From NCBI RefSeq assembly GCF_900114355.1, contig NZ_FOSS01000001.1:548927-612926 (forward strand): a stretch of DNA of 64,000 bases, in the 5' to 3' direction. This document shows, one piece after another, positions 46,268 to 55,069 of this stretch. A program made the translations under genes and the position numbers. This DNA is from Lysobacter sp. cf310. GTDB lineage: Bacteria > Pseudomonadota > Gammaproteobacteria > Xanthomonadales > Xanthomonadaceae. The notes below the pieces were generated by a model. It did no database searches, had not been told where the DNA came from, and saw nothing but the letters and a program-made list of their open reading frames with translations. Each line of letters begins with the position of its first letter. Position 1 is the first letter of the stretch.

Positions 46268-47493
46268 CGTTTCGCGCGCGCCGCCGTGGCCACCGCGTCG
46301 GCGGCGCGTTCCAGCGCGGCCTCGAGGTCGGCGATCAGGTCGTCGACGTGCTCGATGCCCACCGACAGGCGCAGCAGACCGTCGCCGATACCGGCCGCGG
46401 CGCGCGCTTCGGGCGACATCGCCGCGTGGGTCATGGTGGCCGGATGCGCGATCAGGCTCTCCACGCCGCCCAACGACTCGGCCAGGGTGAAGCATTCCAG
46501 GCCCTCGACGAAGGCGCGCACCGCCGCTTCGCCGCCTTCGATTTCGACGCTGAGCATGGCGCCGAAGCCGAGCTGCTGGCGCCCCGCGAGCGCGTGGCCC
46601 GGGTGCGATTCCAGGCCCGGGTAATGCACCACGCGCACCGCCGGGTGCGCGTCCAGCAGCGCGGCGATGGCCCGGGTGTTCTCCTGATGCACGCGCAGGC
46701 GCGCGTCCAGGGTGCGCAGGCCGCGCAGGGTCAGGAAGGCGTCGAACGGCGAGCCGGTCAGGCCCAGCGCGTTCGCCCACCAGGTCAGCTGCTGGTGGTG
46801 CTCGGCGTTCTTGGCCACCACCGCGCCGCCGACCACGTCGCTGTGGCCGTTGATGTACTTGGTGGTCGAGTGCACGACCAGGTCGGCGCCGAACGCGATC
46901 GGGCGCTGCAGGGCCGGCGACAGGAAGGTGTTGTCGACCACGGTCAGCGCGCCCTGGGCGTGCGCGGCCTCGATCACGAAACGCAGATCGGTGATGCGCA
47001 GCAGCGGGTTGGACGGGGTTTCGATCCAGACCACGGCCGGCTTGGTCTGCAGCGCCTCGGTCAGCGAACGCGGATCGGTGAGGTCGGCGGTGATCAGCTC
47101 GAACGCGCCCTTGGCGGCCAGCGCGTTGAACAGACGCCAGCTGCCGCCGTAGCCGTCGTGCGGCACCACGATGCGATCGCCGGGCTTGAGGAAGGCGTGC
47201 AGCACCAGGGTGATCGCGGCCATGCCTGTGCTGGTGATGACGCCGCCGGCGCCGCCCTCCAGCTCGGCGATCGCCTCGCCGAGCAGATCGCGCGTCGGAT
47301 TGCCGCTGCGGGTGTAGTCGTACTGACGCTTGTCGTTGTAGCCGGCGAAGCTGAAGTTGGACGACAGCACGATCGGCGGCGTGACCGCGCCGTAGGCCGC
47401 GTCGCGGTCGATGCCGGCACGGACGGCGGCGGTGCAGGCGTTGCGGGTGCGGATCTGGGTCACGGCGGTCGTTCCTTCGTTATGGGTGCTCAT
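46264..47493 (-). CDS. metB: cystathionine gamma-synthase
   Basis: A 409-aa PLP enzyme joining an activated homoserine ester with cysteine. PLP-enzyme motifs: YDYTRSGNPTRDLLGEAIAELEGG, the TSTGMAAI loop, DNTFLSPALQRPI and the PLP lysine in VVHSTTKYINGHSDVVGG. In the C-terminal part AESLGGVESLIAHPATMTHA is typical of the Cys/Met metabolism family. Direct sulphhydrylation or gamma-lyase activity cannot be excluded from sequence, but its place behind metX favours methionine synthesis. Four-nt overlaps on both sides. Confidence 0.93.
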   Translation of the reverse strand: MSTHNEGTTAVTQIRTRNACTAAVRAGIDRDAAYGAVTPPIVLSSNFSFAGYNDKRQYDYTRSGNPTRDLLGEAIAELEGGAGGVITSTGMAAITLVLHAFLKPGDRIVVPHDGYGGSWRLFNALAAKGAFELITADLTDPRSLTEALQTKPAVVWIETPSNPLLRITDLRFVIEAAHAQGALTVVDNTFLSPALQRPIAFGADLVVHSTTKYINGHSDVVGGAVVAKNAEHHQQLTWWANALGLTGSPFDAFLTLRGLRTLDARLRVHQENTRAIAALLDAHPAVRVVHYPGLESHPGHALAGRQQLGFGAMLSVEIEGGEAAVRAFVEGLECFTLAESLGGVESLIAHPATMTHAAMSPEARAAAGIGDGLLRLSVGIEHVDDLIADLEAALERAADAVATAARAKR

Positions 47494-48548
47494 GCCGCCG
47501 CCTGGGTACAGTCGGCCAGCGCTTCGCGCAGGATGGTGTCGATGTCGCCGGCCTCCTTGAGGCAGGCGTCGTGTCCGTAGATCGAGCGCAGCACGCGCAG
47601 GCGGGTTTCGCCGCGCAGGCGCTCGACCAGGTCGTAGGATTCGGACAGCGGAATCAGGCGGTCCTCGCTGACCGCGACCACGGTGACGGGCACGCGGATC
47701 AGGCTGGGATCGACCTGCTGCAGGTCGATCGATTCGGACAGGCGCAGGAAGGCGGTGGTCGGGGTGCGCGCCACGTACTTGGCGCCGCAATGGTCGAGGT
47801 AGTCCTCGGCGTCCACGCGCACGCGGCCGTCGCGCACCTGGGCGGCGCCGAAACGTTCGGCGAACTCCTCCGGCGTGCGGTAGCTCAGCACCGCCAGCTC
47901 GCGCGCCAGCGCCAGGCCCTGGCTCTCGTCGCATTGCAGCGCGCCCAGCGCGACCGCGCGGCGCTGCAGCGCGCGCCAGGCGGCGGCATAGGGATGGGCG
48001 CGGTGGGTGCCGCTGATCGAGACCAGCGCGCCGACGCGCTGCGGATGGCGCGCGGCGAACTGCAGGCCGACCATGGCGCCGTAGGAATAGCCGACGAAGG
48101 CCTCCAGGCGCTCGATCCGCAGCGCGTCCAGCAGCGCCGCGATCGCGTCGGCCTGGTCGGCCGGATCCAGGGCCGCGTCGAGCGCGCCATCGGCGCCCAG
48201 CCAATCGAACGCGAGCAGGCGATGACGACTGGGATCGAGGGCGCGGCCGCGGCCGACCTGGGTCTCCCACCAGCCGCCTTCGGGATAGGCGCGGCTGGGG
48301 GCGAGGTGGCGGTGGGCGGAGATCCCGCCGGCCACGAACAGCACCGGCAGCGAGGCCTCGCCCTGGATTTCGTAGCGCAGCACCACGCTGCGGCGGCCGG
48401 CGTGGCGCAGGTCGAGTTCGAGGCGCAGTTCGCCGCGCACGGCGTCGCGCTCGGCGCTCGCGGCGAGGTAGGCGTCGCTGCGCTCGAACAGGGCCGGAGC
48501 CTGCGATAGGGAGGATTCTGCGTAGGCGGTAGCGGGGGCGAAGCTCAT
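47490..48548 (-). CDS. metX: homoserine O-acyltransferase, MetX type (probably succinyltransferase)
   Basis: A 352-aa alpha/beta-hydrolase-fold acyltransferase. The nucleophile elbow is VGYSYGAMVGLQFA (Ser155); the acid and histidine lie in VAVSEDRLIPLS and YGHDACLKE. MetX-fold enzymes of Xanthomonadales are reported to use succinyl-CoA, which is why succinyltransferase is preferred, but the sequence alone does not settle it. The first gene of metX-metB-hom; a SAM-I aptamer lies in its leader. Confidence 0.92.
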   Translation of the reverse strand: MSFAPATAYAESSLSQAPALFERSDAYLAASAERDAVRGELRLELDLRHAGRRSVVLRYEIQGEASLPVLFVAGGISAHRHLAPSRAYPEGGWWETQVGRGRALDPSRHRLLAFDWLGADGALDAALDPADQADAIAALLDALRIERLEAFVGYSYGAMVGLQFAARHPQRVGALVSISGTHRAHPYAAAWRALQRRAVALGALQCDESQGLALARELAVLSYRTPEEFAERFGAAQVRDGRVRVDAEDYLDHCGAKYVARTPTTAFLRLSESIDLQQVDPSLIRVPVTVVAVSEDRLIPLSESYDLVERLRGETRLRVLRSIYGHDACLKEAGDIDTILREALADCTQAAA

Positions 48549-48571
48549 GGCGGGCATCCGAAGTGACGGGG

Positions 48572-48579
48572 CCATCGAG
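48572..48579 (-). promoter_or_regulatory. possible alternative pairing partner of the riboswitch P1 strand
   Basis: In the RNA, CTCGATGG here is perfectly complementary to CCATCGAG (48729-48722), which contains the 5' strand of aptamer helix P1. It lies 24 nt before the metX start. Confidence 0.4.
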
Positions 48580-48612
48580 CTTGCAAGTCGCTCGTGCGCG
48601 GCAGCGCACGTC

Positions 48613-48733
48613 GCAACCATCTTCCGACCAACGCCTAGGCGGGCCGCAGGAATTGGCACCTTCACGCGACTTGCGTCGCGTTGGGTTGCCCCGGCTTCTA
48701 AGGGCCTGTCCCTCAGCCGGTCTCGATGGATGC
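48613..48733 (-). promoter_or_regulatory. SAM-I (S-box) riboswitch upstream of metX
   Basis: Read on the minus strand: P1 5' strand GCA-t-CCATC, the core GGCTGAGGGACAGGCCC, AAGCCGGGGCAACC, the P3 hairpin ACGCGAC-GCAA-GTCGCGT, then AAGGTGCCAATTCC, a P4-like CGGCCCGCCTAGGCG, and the P1 3' strand GATGG-t-TGC. Core and order match the SAM-I class, which is known upstream of met genes, including in Xanthomonas. High S-adenosylmethionine should reduce expression of metX-metB-hom. Confidence 0.9.
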
Positions 48734-48737
48734 GGCC

Positions 48738-48766
48738 AGTCTGCCCGCGCCACGGAGGCGTGTCAA
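48738..48766 (-). promoter_or_regulatory. promoter of metX-metB-hom
   Basis: TTGACA (48766-48761), 17-nt spacer, weak -10 CAGACT (48743-48738). The predicted RNA start falls at the first base pairs of the SAM-I P1 helix. Confidence 0.5.
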
Positions 48767-48836
48767 TCGCTTCATCCGCATATAGCGATTAATCATAAGC
48801 TCGCGACCGGCATCACAAAAACCCACGCCCGCCGCA

Positions 48837-48842
48837 TACACT
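48837..48842 (+). promoter_or_regulatory. candidate -10 of the phytase-like gene
   Basis: TACACT, 8 nt before ATG 48851; a leaderless or almost leaderless mRNA is possible. Confidence 0.4.
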
Positions 48843-48850
48843 TTGCGCCC

Positions 48851-49939
48851 ATGACCCCACGCCTCCTTGTCGCGGCGACGATCGCCGCCCTGCTCGCCGC
48901 CTGCGCGACCACGCAGCCCGCTACCGCGCCGGTCGCCGGCACGCCCGGCATCACCTCGATCGCCGAGCGCTACGTCTCGGCGGACACGCCGAAGGAGGAG
49001 CTGGATTCGCTCGCCACCTGGCCGACCGAAGACGGCAAGACCTGGCTGATCGCGACCGCCAAGTCGACCCACCGCCTGGACGTGTACGACGCCGACACCG
49101 GCGCCGCGCTGCGCACGGTCGGCGGCGAAGGCAAGGCGATCGGCCAGTTCGACCGCCCCAACGGCATCGCGGTGTACGCCGACCACGTGTTCGTGGTCGA
49201 GCGCGACAACCACCGCGTGCAGGTGTTCGCCCTGCCCGACTTCACCCCGCTGGGCAGCTTCGGCGAACAGGAACTGCGCAGCCCTTACGGCATCTGGCTG
49301 ACCGAGACCGAGCCGGGCGAGCTCGAGGTCTACGTCACCGACAGCTTCATGTACGGCAAGAAGTTCGACCAGGTGCCGCCGTGGGCCGAGCTCGACCAGC
49401 GCGTGCGCCGCTACCGGGTCCAGTTCGACCAGGACGGCCGCCTGCGCGCCAACTACGGCGGCGCGTTCGGCGACACCAGCGAGGCCGCGGCGCTGCGCAT
49501 GGTCGAGTCGATCGCCGGCGACCCGGCCAACGACCGCCTGCTGATCGCCGACGAGGACCGTCGCCACGAATCCACGCTGCGCGAGTACACCTTCGGCGGC
49601 AAGTACACCGGTCGCAGCCTGCCCGACCGCAGCTTCGGCGCCGAGGCCGAGGGCGTGGCGCTGTGGACCTGTCCGGACGGCGGCGGCTACTGGATCGCGG
49701 TCGACCAGCTCGCGCCGCTGACCGTGTTCCACCTGTTCGATCGCGTCACTCTGGCGCCGGTCGGCAGCTTCGAGGGCAAGGTCACCGCGCACACCGACGG
49801 CGTCGCCCTGCATGCCGCCTCCACCGCGGCCTTCCCCAGCGGCGCGCTGTTCGCCGTGCACGACGACAAAGCCGTGACCGCGTTCGACCTCGCCGACGTG
49901 GCCCACGCGCTAAACTTGAAGCCGGGCTGCACCGAGTAG
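48851..49939 (+). CDS. phytase-like beta-propeller lipoprotein
   Basis: A 362-aa lipoprotein: lipobox LLAAC gives Cys18 as the lipidated residue. The mature part is a six-bladed propeller of 3-phytase/BPP type, for example TWLIATAKSTHRLDVYDADTGAALRTVGG, NGIAVYADHVFVVERDNHRVQVFALPDF and ERRHES-like EDRRHESTLREYTFGG. Similar Xanthomonas proteins are called phytase. True phytase activity needs calcium-binding residues that cannot be checked by eye, so phosphatase activity is inferred. Followed 8 bp later by the M23 peptidase gene. Confidence 0.78.
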   Translation: MTPRLLVAATIAALLAACATTQPATAPVAGTPGITSIAERYVSADTPKEELDSLATWPTEDGKTWLIATAKSTHRLDVYDADTGAALRTVGGEGKAIGQFDRPNGIAVYADHVFVVERDNHRVQVFALPDFTPLGSFGEQELRSPYGIWLTETEPGELEVYVTDSFMYGKKFDQVPPWAELDQRVRRYRVQFDQDGRLRANYGGAFGDTSEAAALRMVESIAGDPANDRLLIADEDRRHESTLREYTFGGKYTGRSLPDRSFGAEAEGVALWTCPDGGGYWIAVDQLAPLTVFHLFDRVTLAPVGSFEGKVTAHTDGVALHAASTAAFPSGALFAVHDDKAVTAFDLADVAHALNLKPGCTE

Positions 49940-49947
49940 GAACTCGC

Positions 49948-50868
49948 ATGGTTTGGGGGCCGCGCGCCTTGGCCGTATCGCTGTGCGTGGCGGCTCTGGC
50001 CGCCGCGCCGCAGGCGCACGCCGGCAAGATCTACCGTTGGACCGATCGCAGCGGCATCACCCACTACGGCGATCACGTGCCCGAGGCCGCGCCGCCGTCC
50101 GAGGTCCAGGTGATCCCGGTCCACAGCGAACCCGGCGCGATCGCGCGCCTGCGCATCGAATCCGACGGCAACCGCTACCTGGCCTGGGCCGACAACAACC
50201 TGTCCGGTCCGATCGAGGTCAAGGTCGATTACAGCCAGAGCTACGGCGGCAGCGGCGGCACCTCGACCCTGCCCGCGCGCGCCACCGTGGCCGCGCGCGC
50301 GAGCGCGCTGGTGGCGGTGCTGAGCCCGGAGGATTCCGGGCGCGGCATCGAGCTGCAGATGGAAAGCCTGCCCGGCGACCCCAGCGCGCAACCGCGCAAC
50401 GTCGACTACGTATTGCCGCTGCGCCAGAACAACTTCCGCATCGACCAGGGCTACGGCGGCCAGTTCAGCCACAGCGACCCGGAGAACCGCTACGCGGTCG
50501 ACTTCGCGGCCGAGATCGGCACGCCGGTGCTGGCCGCGCGCGAGGGCGTGGTGATGCAGGTCGAGTCGGACTTCGAGAAGGCCGGGCTCAACCGCGAAAA
50601 GTACGGCGGCCGCGCCAACTTCGTGCGCATCGTCCACGACGACGGCAGCATGGCCCTGTACGCCCACCTCAAGGCCGACGGCGCCCTGGTCCGGGTAGGC
50701 CAGCGCGTGCGCGCGGGCCAGCAGATCGGCCTGTCCGGCAATACCGGCTTCACCACCGGGCCGCACCTGCACTTCGCGATCCAGGTCAACCGCGGCATGC
50801 GCCTGGAGTCGATTCCGTTCCGGATGACCGGGCCGGCGGGGCCGCTGCGGATTTCGGGCGGGCTTTAA
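49948..50868 (+). CDS. secreted M23 family metallopeptidase with DUF4124 domain
   Basis: A 306-aa protein with a signal peptide (cleavage after AHA, about 25). A DUF4124 module KIYRWTDRSGITHYGDHVP comes first, then a linker domain, then a LytM/M23 domain with zinc ligands in YAVDFAAEIGTPV (His/Asp region preceded by SHSDPENR) and GPHLHFAIQ. M23 enzymes cut peptidoglycan cross-links. It may be co-transcribed with the propeller gene. A palindromic repeat follows. Confidence 0.9.
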   Translation: MVWGPRALAVSLCVAALAAAPQAHAGKIYRWTDRSGITHYGDHVPEAAPPSEVQVIPVHSEPGAIARLRIESDGNRYLAWADNNLSGPIEVKVDYSQSYGGSGGTSTLPARATVAARASALVAVLSPEDSGRGIELQMESLPGDPSAQPRNVDYVLPLRQNNFRIDQGYGGQFSHSDPENRYAVDFAAEIGTPVLAAREGVVMQVESDFEKAGLNREKYGGRANFVRIVHDDGSMALYAHLKADGALVRVGQRVRAGQQIGLSGNTGFTTGPHLHFAIQVNRGMRLESIPFRMTGPAGPLRISGGL

Positions 50869-50876
50869 GAGCAAAA

Positions 50877-51085
50877 GCAAATCCCCCGTCGCCCGCTGCG
50901 CGGGCGCCCGCCCCCTTTTTCAAAGGGGGCTAGAGCACGCTAGCCGGCGCGTCGCCCACCTTTCCCGCATGTCGCCCAGCTTTGCCTCTCCCTTTGGAAA
51001 AGGGTGAAGGCGCGCGTCTACGAACTGCGGGTTCGTGCGCGCCTGAACGCCGGCGGGCTGTGTCCGCTGGCCGGCCGGATTGAGG
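50877..51085. repeat. diverged MITE-like palindromic element
   Basis: The outer ends AGCAAATCCCCC (left) and GGATTGAGGGGGCTTTGCT (right) match the arms of the element at 1539-1702, and CCCCCTTTTTCAAAGGGGG recurs at about 50912-50930. The interior is different and longer. Confidence 0.65.
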
Positions 51086-51139
51086 GGGCTTTGCTTTCCG
51101 CCCGTCCAGGCCCCTCCAGGCCCCCGCCCCGCTACGGGC

Positions 51140-51145
51140 TATAAT
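51140..51145 (+). promoter_or_regulatory. -10 of prfC
   Basis: Perfect TATAAT, 48 nt before the prfC ATG. Confidence 0.6.
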
Positions 51146-51193
51146 CGCGCCCCTACTCCTTACCTTCCGGCGCGCCCGGTGCGCGCCGTCGCC

Positions 51194-52798
51194 ATGTCCG
51201 ACGTTTCCCTAGAAGCCCTCCGCCGCCGCACCTTTGCGATCATTTCGCATCCCGACGCCGGCAAGACCACCCTCACCGAGAAGCTGCTGCTGTTCGGCGG
51301 CGCGATCCAGATGGCCGGCTCGGTCAAGGGCCGCAAGGCCGCGCGCCACGCGACCTCGGACTGGATGGCGCTGGAAAAGGAGCGCGGCATCTCGGTGACC
51401 TCCTCGGTGATGCAGTTCCCCTACGAGGGCCGCATCGTCAACCTGCTCGACACGCCCGGCCACGCCGACTTCGGCGAGGACACCTACCGCGTGCTGACCG
51501 CGGTCGACTCGGCGCTGATGGTGATCGACGTCGCCAAGGGCGTCGAGGAACGCACGATCAAGCTGATGGAGGTGTGCCGTCTGCGCGACACGCCGATCAT
51601 GACCTTCATCAACAAGCTCGATCGCGAGGGCAAGAACCCAATCGATCTGCTGGACGAAGTGGAATCGGTGCTGGGCATCCAGTGCGCGCCGATCACCTGG
51701 CCGATCGGCATGGGCCAGCGCCTCAAGGGCGTGGTCCACCTGCTCACCGGCGAAGTGCATCTGTTCGAACAGGGCCGCAACTTCACCCGTCAGGATTCGA
51801 CCATCTTCGCCTCGATCGACGACCCGGCGCTGGAGGCGCGCATCGGCGCGGAGGCCTTGCGCGAAGTGCGCGAGGAACTGGAACTGGTGCAGGGCGCCTC
51901 GCACCCGTTCGACAAGCAGGCCTATCTCGAAGGCAAGCAGACCCCGGTGTCGTTCGGCTCGGCGGTCAACAACTTCGGCGTGCAGCTGCTGCTGGACTTC
52001 TTCGTCGAACACGCGCCGCCGCCCAAGCCGCGCGAGACCACCGGCCGCGAAGTCGCGGCCACCGAGAACAAGCTCACCGGCTTCGTGTTCAAGATCCAGG
52101 CCAACATGGACCCGCAGCACCGCGACCGGGTCGCGTTCATGCGCATCTGCTCGGGCAAGTTCAGCGCCGGCATGAAGGCCTTCCAGGTGCGTACCGGCAA
52201 GGAAGTGAAGCTGGCCAACGCGCTGACCTTCATGGCCTCCGACCGCGAGATCGCCGAGACCGCCTACTCCGGCGACGTCATCGGCATCCACAACCACGGC
52301 ACGATCTCGATCGGCGACAGCTTCACCGAGGGCGAGGCGCTGTCGTTCACCGGCATCCCCAACTTCGCCCCGGAACTGTTCCGGCGCGCGCGCCTGCGCG
52401 ATCCGCTCAAGCTCAAGCAGTTGCAGAAGGGCCTGGCCCAGTTGTCCGAGGAAGGCGCGACTCAGTTCTTCCGTCCGTTGATGAGCAACGACCTGATCCT
52501 GGGCGCGGTCGGCGTGCTGCAGTTCGACGTGGTCGCCTACCGGCTCAAGGACGAATACGGCGTGGACGCCAGCTTCGAGCAGGTCAGCGTGGCCACCGCG
52601 CGCTGGATCCGCTGCGCCGACGCCAAGAAGCTGGAGGAGTTCCGCGACAAGAACGCGATGAACCTGGCCCTGGACGCGGCCGGCGAGCTGGTCTACCTGG
52701 CGCCCACCCGGGTCAACCTGCAGCTGGCCCAGGAACGCGCCCCGGGCGTGCAATTCCTGGCCACGCGCGAACACGCGCACGCGGTGGCCGTCGACTGA
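51194..52798 (+). CDS. prfC: peptide chain release factor 3
   Basis: A 534-aa GTPase that recycles RF1/RF2 from the ribosome. G-domain motifs: [12 protein letters not shown] (G1), the switch [22 protein letters not shown] (G3), [11 protein letters not shown] (G4). The following regions ([23 protein letters not shown]) and the C-terminal [19 protein letters not shown] are typical of RF3. In an alternative reading the ORF could start at 51080, but that lead is low-complexity and lies across the promoter. TGATG coupling with the next gene. Confidence 0.97.
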   Translation: MSDVSLEALRRRTFAIISHPDAGKTTLTEKLLLFGGAIQMAGSVKGRKAARHATSDWMALEKERGISVTSSVMQFPYEGRIVNLLDTPGHADFGEDTYRVLTAVDSALMVIDVAKGVEERTIKLMEVCRLRDTPIMTFINKLDREGKNPIDLLDEVESVLGIQCAPITWPIGMGQRLKGVVHLLTGEVHLFEQGRNFTRQDSTIFASIDDPALEARIGAEALREVREELELVQGASHPFDKQAYLEGKQTPVSFGSAVNNFGVQLLLDFFVEHAPPPKPRETTGREVAATENKLTGFVFKIQANMDPQHRDRVAFMRICSGKFSAGMKAFQVRTGKEVKLANALTFMASDREIAETAYSGDVIGIHNHGTISIGDSFTEGEALSFTGIPNFAPELFRRARLRDPLKLKQLQKGLAQLSEEGATQFFRPLMSNDLILGAVGVLQFDVVAYRLKDEYGVDASFEQVSVATARWIRCADAKKLEEFRDKNAMNLALDAAGELVYLAPTRVNLQLAQERAPGVQFLATREHAHAVAVD

Positions 52799-53286
52799 TG
52801 TCGCGGCTGCGGCAGTGGTGGCTGTACTTGTTGAGCAAGCGTAGCGAAGTCGCCGCGCTGGACTACAAGGACGCCTACATGGCCAAGGTGATCATGGACA
52901 TCCACCGCCTGCGCGGCGACAAGGCGCAGGCGATGTTGCCGCTGCACGCGCTGCAGCCGATCCACCGCATCGACCGCGAGTCCGCCCGCCAGGCCACGCA
53001 GGCGCGCGCCCAGGCGCTGGCCGCGCGCCGCGAGCAGTTGCTGGCCCACGGCCGGCTCGATCTGGCCGCCCTGACCGAGATCATTCCCTCGGTGTCGCAG
53101 ATCAAGGTCGTGCGCGACGGCGAGCGCTGGCTGGCGTTCGAGGGCAACGGCCGTTTGTACGCGATGCGCGAGGCCTTCGGCGAGGACTGCGCGCTGCTGG
53201 TCGAGGTCGAGGAGTACCGCTTCGCGCACCCGCGCAAGATCCAGCGCAGGCTGCGGCGGGTGCGCCGGCTCAACACCCTGGAATGA
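52798..53286 (+). CDS. hypothetical protein coupled to prfC
   Basis: A 162-aa soluble basic protein. The start overlaps the prfC stop by one base (TGATG). It contains the pattern LQPIHRIDRESARQATQARAQAL and SVSQIKVVRDGERWLAFEGNGRLYAMREAFG, which is faintly ParB/sulfiredoxin-like, and ends in a basic helix HPRKIQRRLRRVRRLN. I do not recognise a named family. Linkage to prfC hints at a role near translation, but this is only inference from position. Confidence 0.7.
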   Translation: MSRLRQWWLYLLSKRSEVAALDYKDAYMAKVIMDIHRLRGDKAQAMLPLHALQPIHRIDRESARQATQARAQALAARREQLLAHGRLDLAALTEIIPSVSQIKVVRDGERWLAFEGNGRLYAMREAFGEDCALLVEVEEYRFAHPRKIQRRLRRVRRLNTLE

Positions 53287-53399
53287 GGGTGCGCCCGGCG
53301 CCGGGCCAAACCACGCACCCCATCACACTTTTCCCCGGGATCGGCTAGCATCGATCCACCGCGGCGGGGACCGCGGCAACCTACTGCAAGGGGAATGCA

Positions 53400-53645
53400 A
53401 TGTACCTACTGGGTTTGGCGCTGAGCGTGATCGGCGGCTTGTGGATCATCGTCAACGCGTTTCGCGAAAGCGTGCTTTGGGGACTGGGATCGCTGCTGAT
53501 CCCGTTGGTCGCGCTGGTCTTCGCGATCATGAACTTTTCCGAGAACAAGATCCCGCTGCTGATCTGCGTGGTCGGCACCGTGCTGACCATCATGGGCATG
53601 CCGTCCATGTCCGAGATCGCCGCCACCGCCCAGCCGGCGGCCTGA
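53400..53645 (+). CDS. small membrane protein
   Basis: An 81-aa protein with three predicted membrane segments (LLGLALSVIGGLWIIVNAF; GLGSLLIPLVALVFAIMNF; IPLLICVVGTVLTIMGM) and a short Ala/Pro tail. A ribosome site AAGGGG precedes the ATG and a candidate -10 (TAGCAT, 53346-53351) lies upstream. Function unknown. It is a normal single-gene unit. Confidence 0.75.
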   Translation: MYLLGLALSVIGGLWIIVNAFRESVLWGLGSLLIPLVALVFAIMNFSENKIPLLICVVGTVLTIMGMPSMSEIAATAQPAA

Positions 53646-53683
53646 AGGCGCTGGCCCGGCGCGCGCGTCGCGCCGGGCCTGTT

Positions 53684-54301
53684 TCAACGCCGCGGCAGCC
53701 AGTCGGGTTCGGGCTGGTCGCGGTCGTAATACTCGAAGATCAGGTGGATGCGGTCGCTGTCGCCGGCGTTCTCCACCGCGTGCACCGCCATGTTGCTGAC
53801 CTCCACCGCCTCGCCTTCGACGAAGTGGTAGCCGACGCCGTCGACGAAGAAGGTCACGCGCTCGTTGGTGATCAGCGGCACGTGCACCTTGTGCGGCCAT
53901 TTCGCGGCCGGGTTGGCGTCGCGATGCGGCTTGATCACGCCGCCCGGCGCCATCCGCGCCAGCATCACCCGCGGGAAGGCGGCGTTGGCGTAGCCGTAGG
54001 GTCGCACCGCCTGCGCCAGCACCGGCTCCAGCAGCTCGCGCCACTGCGCCCACAACGGGCGATCGTAGGAATCGCGCCAGTCCTGGAAGTTGCTGACGAA
54101 GCGGAAGACCACGTGGCGGGTCTTGTCCAAGGCCTCGAAGCGGTTGGGCTTGTCGGCGTTCTCGGCGTCCCACACCGCTTCGGGGATCTCCAGCACCGCC
54201 GCGCGCAGCGCCGCGATGTCGACCGGCCCGAGCCGGCGTATCGAGGTGGTCTTGCGCGGGTTGGGCTGGATCGGGCTGGCATTCATGGGCGTCGCGTTCA
54301 T
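53684..54301 (-). CDS. aspartyl/asparaginyl beta-hydroxylase-type 2-oxoglutarate dioxygenase
   Basis: A 205-aa cupin-fold oxygenase. The iron/2-oxoglutarate site is visible: HRD with His126 and Asp128 in GVIKPHRDANP, distal His174 in NMAVHAVENAG and Arg184 in DSDRIHLIFEYYD. It is the stand-alone form of the AspH catalytic domain; the acceptor may be a peptide or small molecule. It lies 14 nt downstream of the sulfotransferase gene and is surely co-transcribed with it. Confidence 0.88.
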   Translation of the reverse strand: MNATPMNASPIQPNPRKTTSIRRLGPVDIAALRAAVLEIPEAVWDAENADKPNRFEALDKTRHVVFRFVSNFQDWRDSYDRPLWAQWRELLEPVLAQAVRPYGYANAAFPRVMLARMAPGGVIKPHRDANPAAKWPHKVHVPLITNERVTFFVDGVGYHFVEGEAVEVSNMAVHAVENAGDSDRIHLIFEYYDRDQPEPDWLPRR

Positions 54302-54315
54302 GGCATTGGACCGGG

Positions 54316-54939
54316 TCAGAACGAATAACCGAACAGCTCCAGATCGCGCTGGTAGAGCTCGCCCACCGCGTCGATCAAGGGCTGGTCATAGTAGTCCCGA
54401 TAACCGCCGCGGCGGGAACTGTTGACCTGGCCCAACGGGGCGCTGGGGATGCCGATGCGCGCGCAGATGCCGTCGTAGGAGCTCTGCATCTCCTCGACCC
54501 GGCCCACGTAGTCGGCCAGCAGTTCGCCGTCGGCGCCGGTGATCAGGCCGTGCTGCGGCTGGAACAGCACGTGCTGCATCGGCCTCGCCTCGAACAGGAT
54601 ATGCCGCATGACCGCCTGCGGGCGCTGCAGGAAGGCGCCGTCGGCGCGGGTCATGAACGCGCAATAGGAAATGAAGCGATCGTAGGGATTGCGCACGAAC
54701 GCGAACTTGAAATAGCTCGCGAAGGCTTCCTCGCCCAGGAACGGACGCACCTGCTGCAGGCTGAGGTGGCCGTGCTTGATCGCGGCCAGTTCCTCGAACG
54801 GGAAGCGCTTGTTCACGAACAAACCGACCTGCTCGATGTCGTCGGCGCTCATGTGCTCGCGCAGGGCCTGGCGGACCGAATGGGTGCCGGTTTTGGGGAT
54901 CGCGGCAAAAACGAAACGGTGCTGATGGGAGATGATCAT
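54316..54939 (-). CDS. sulfotransferase family 2 domain protein
   Basis: A 207-aa protein with the 5'-PAPS loop FAAIPKTGTHSVRQAL (15-21 core) and the 3'-phosphate motif FAFVRNPYDRFISYC. It should transfer sulphate from PAPS to a carbohydrate, peptide tyrosine or lipid. It is the first gene of a two-gene unit with the beta-hydroxylase-type oxygenase. No transport or sulphate activation genes are in the window, so the acceptor cannot be told. Confidence 0.87.
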   Translation of the reverse strand: MIISHQHRFVFAAIPKTGTHSVRQALREHMSADDIEQVGLFVNKRFPFEELAAIKHGHLSLQQVRPFLGEEAFASYFKFAFVRNPYDRFISYCAFMTRADGAFLQRPQAVMRHILFEARPMQHVLFQPQHGLITGADGELLADYVGRVEEMQSSYDGICARIGIPSAPLGQVNSSRRGGYRDYYDQPLIDAVGELYQRDLELFGYSF

Positions 54940-55069
54940 GCGTCTAGCCCTGGAATCGGCCTATCCTAAGCCAGCTCCGGGCGCGCCGGGCAGCGTCCAG
55001 GCGCGCCGCGCCGGCCACGCCGCTCCGATTCCGAGCATTTGCTCCACCTCCCCCGAGGATGCTGCATCG

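Larger units (their letters stand above)
48549..48850. other. control region between metX and the phytase-like gene
   Basis: This 302-bp stretch holds the metX leader with its SAM riboswitch, the metX promoter, and a -10 for the divergent gene. No further gene is seen. Confidence 0.7.
50869..51193. other. 325-bp region: palindromic element and prfC promoter
   Basis: Contains the second MITE-like element and, at its end, the prfC -10. No gene is supported. Confidence 0.65.
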
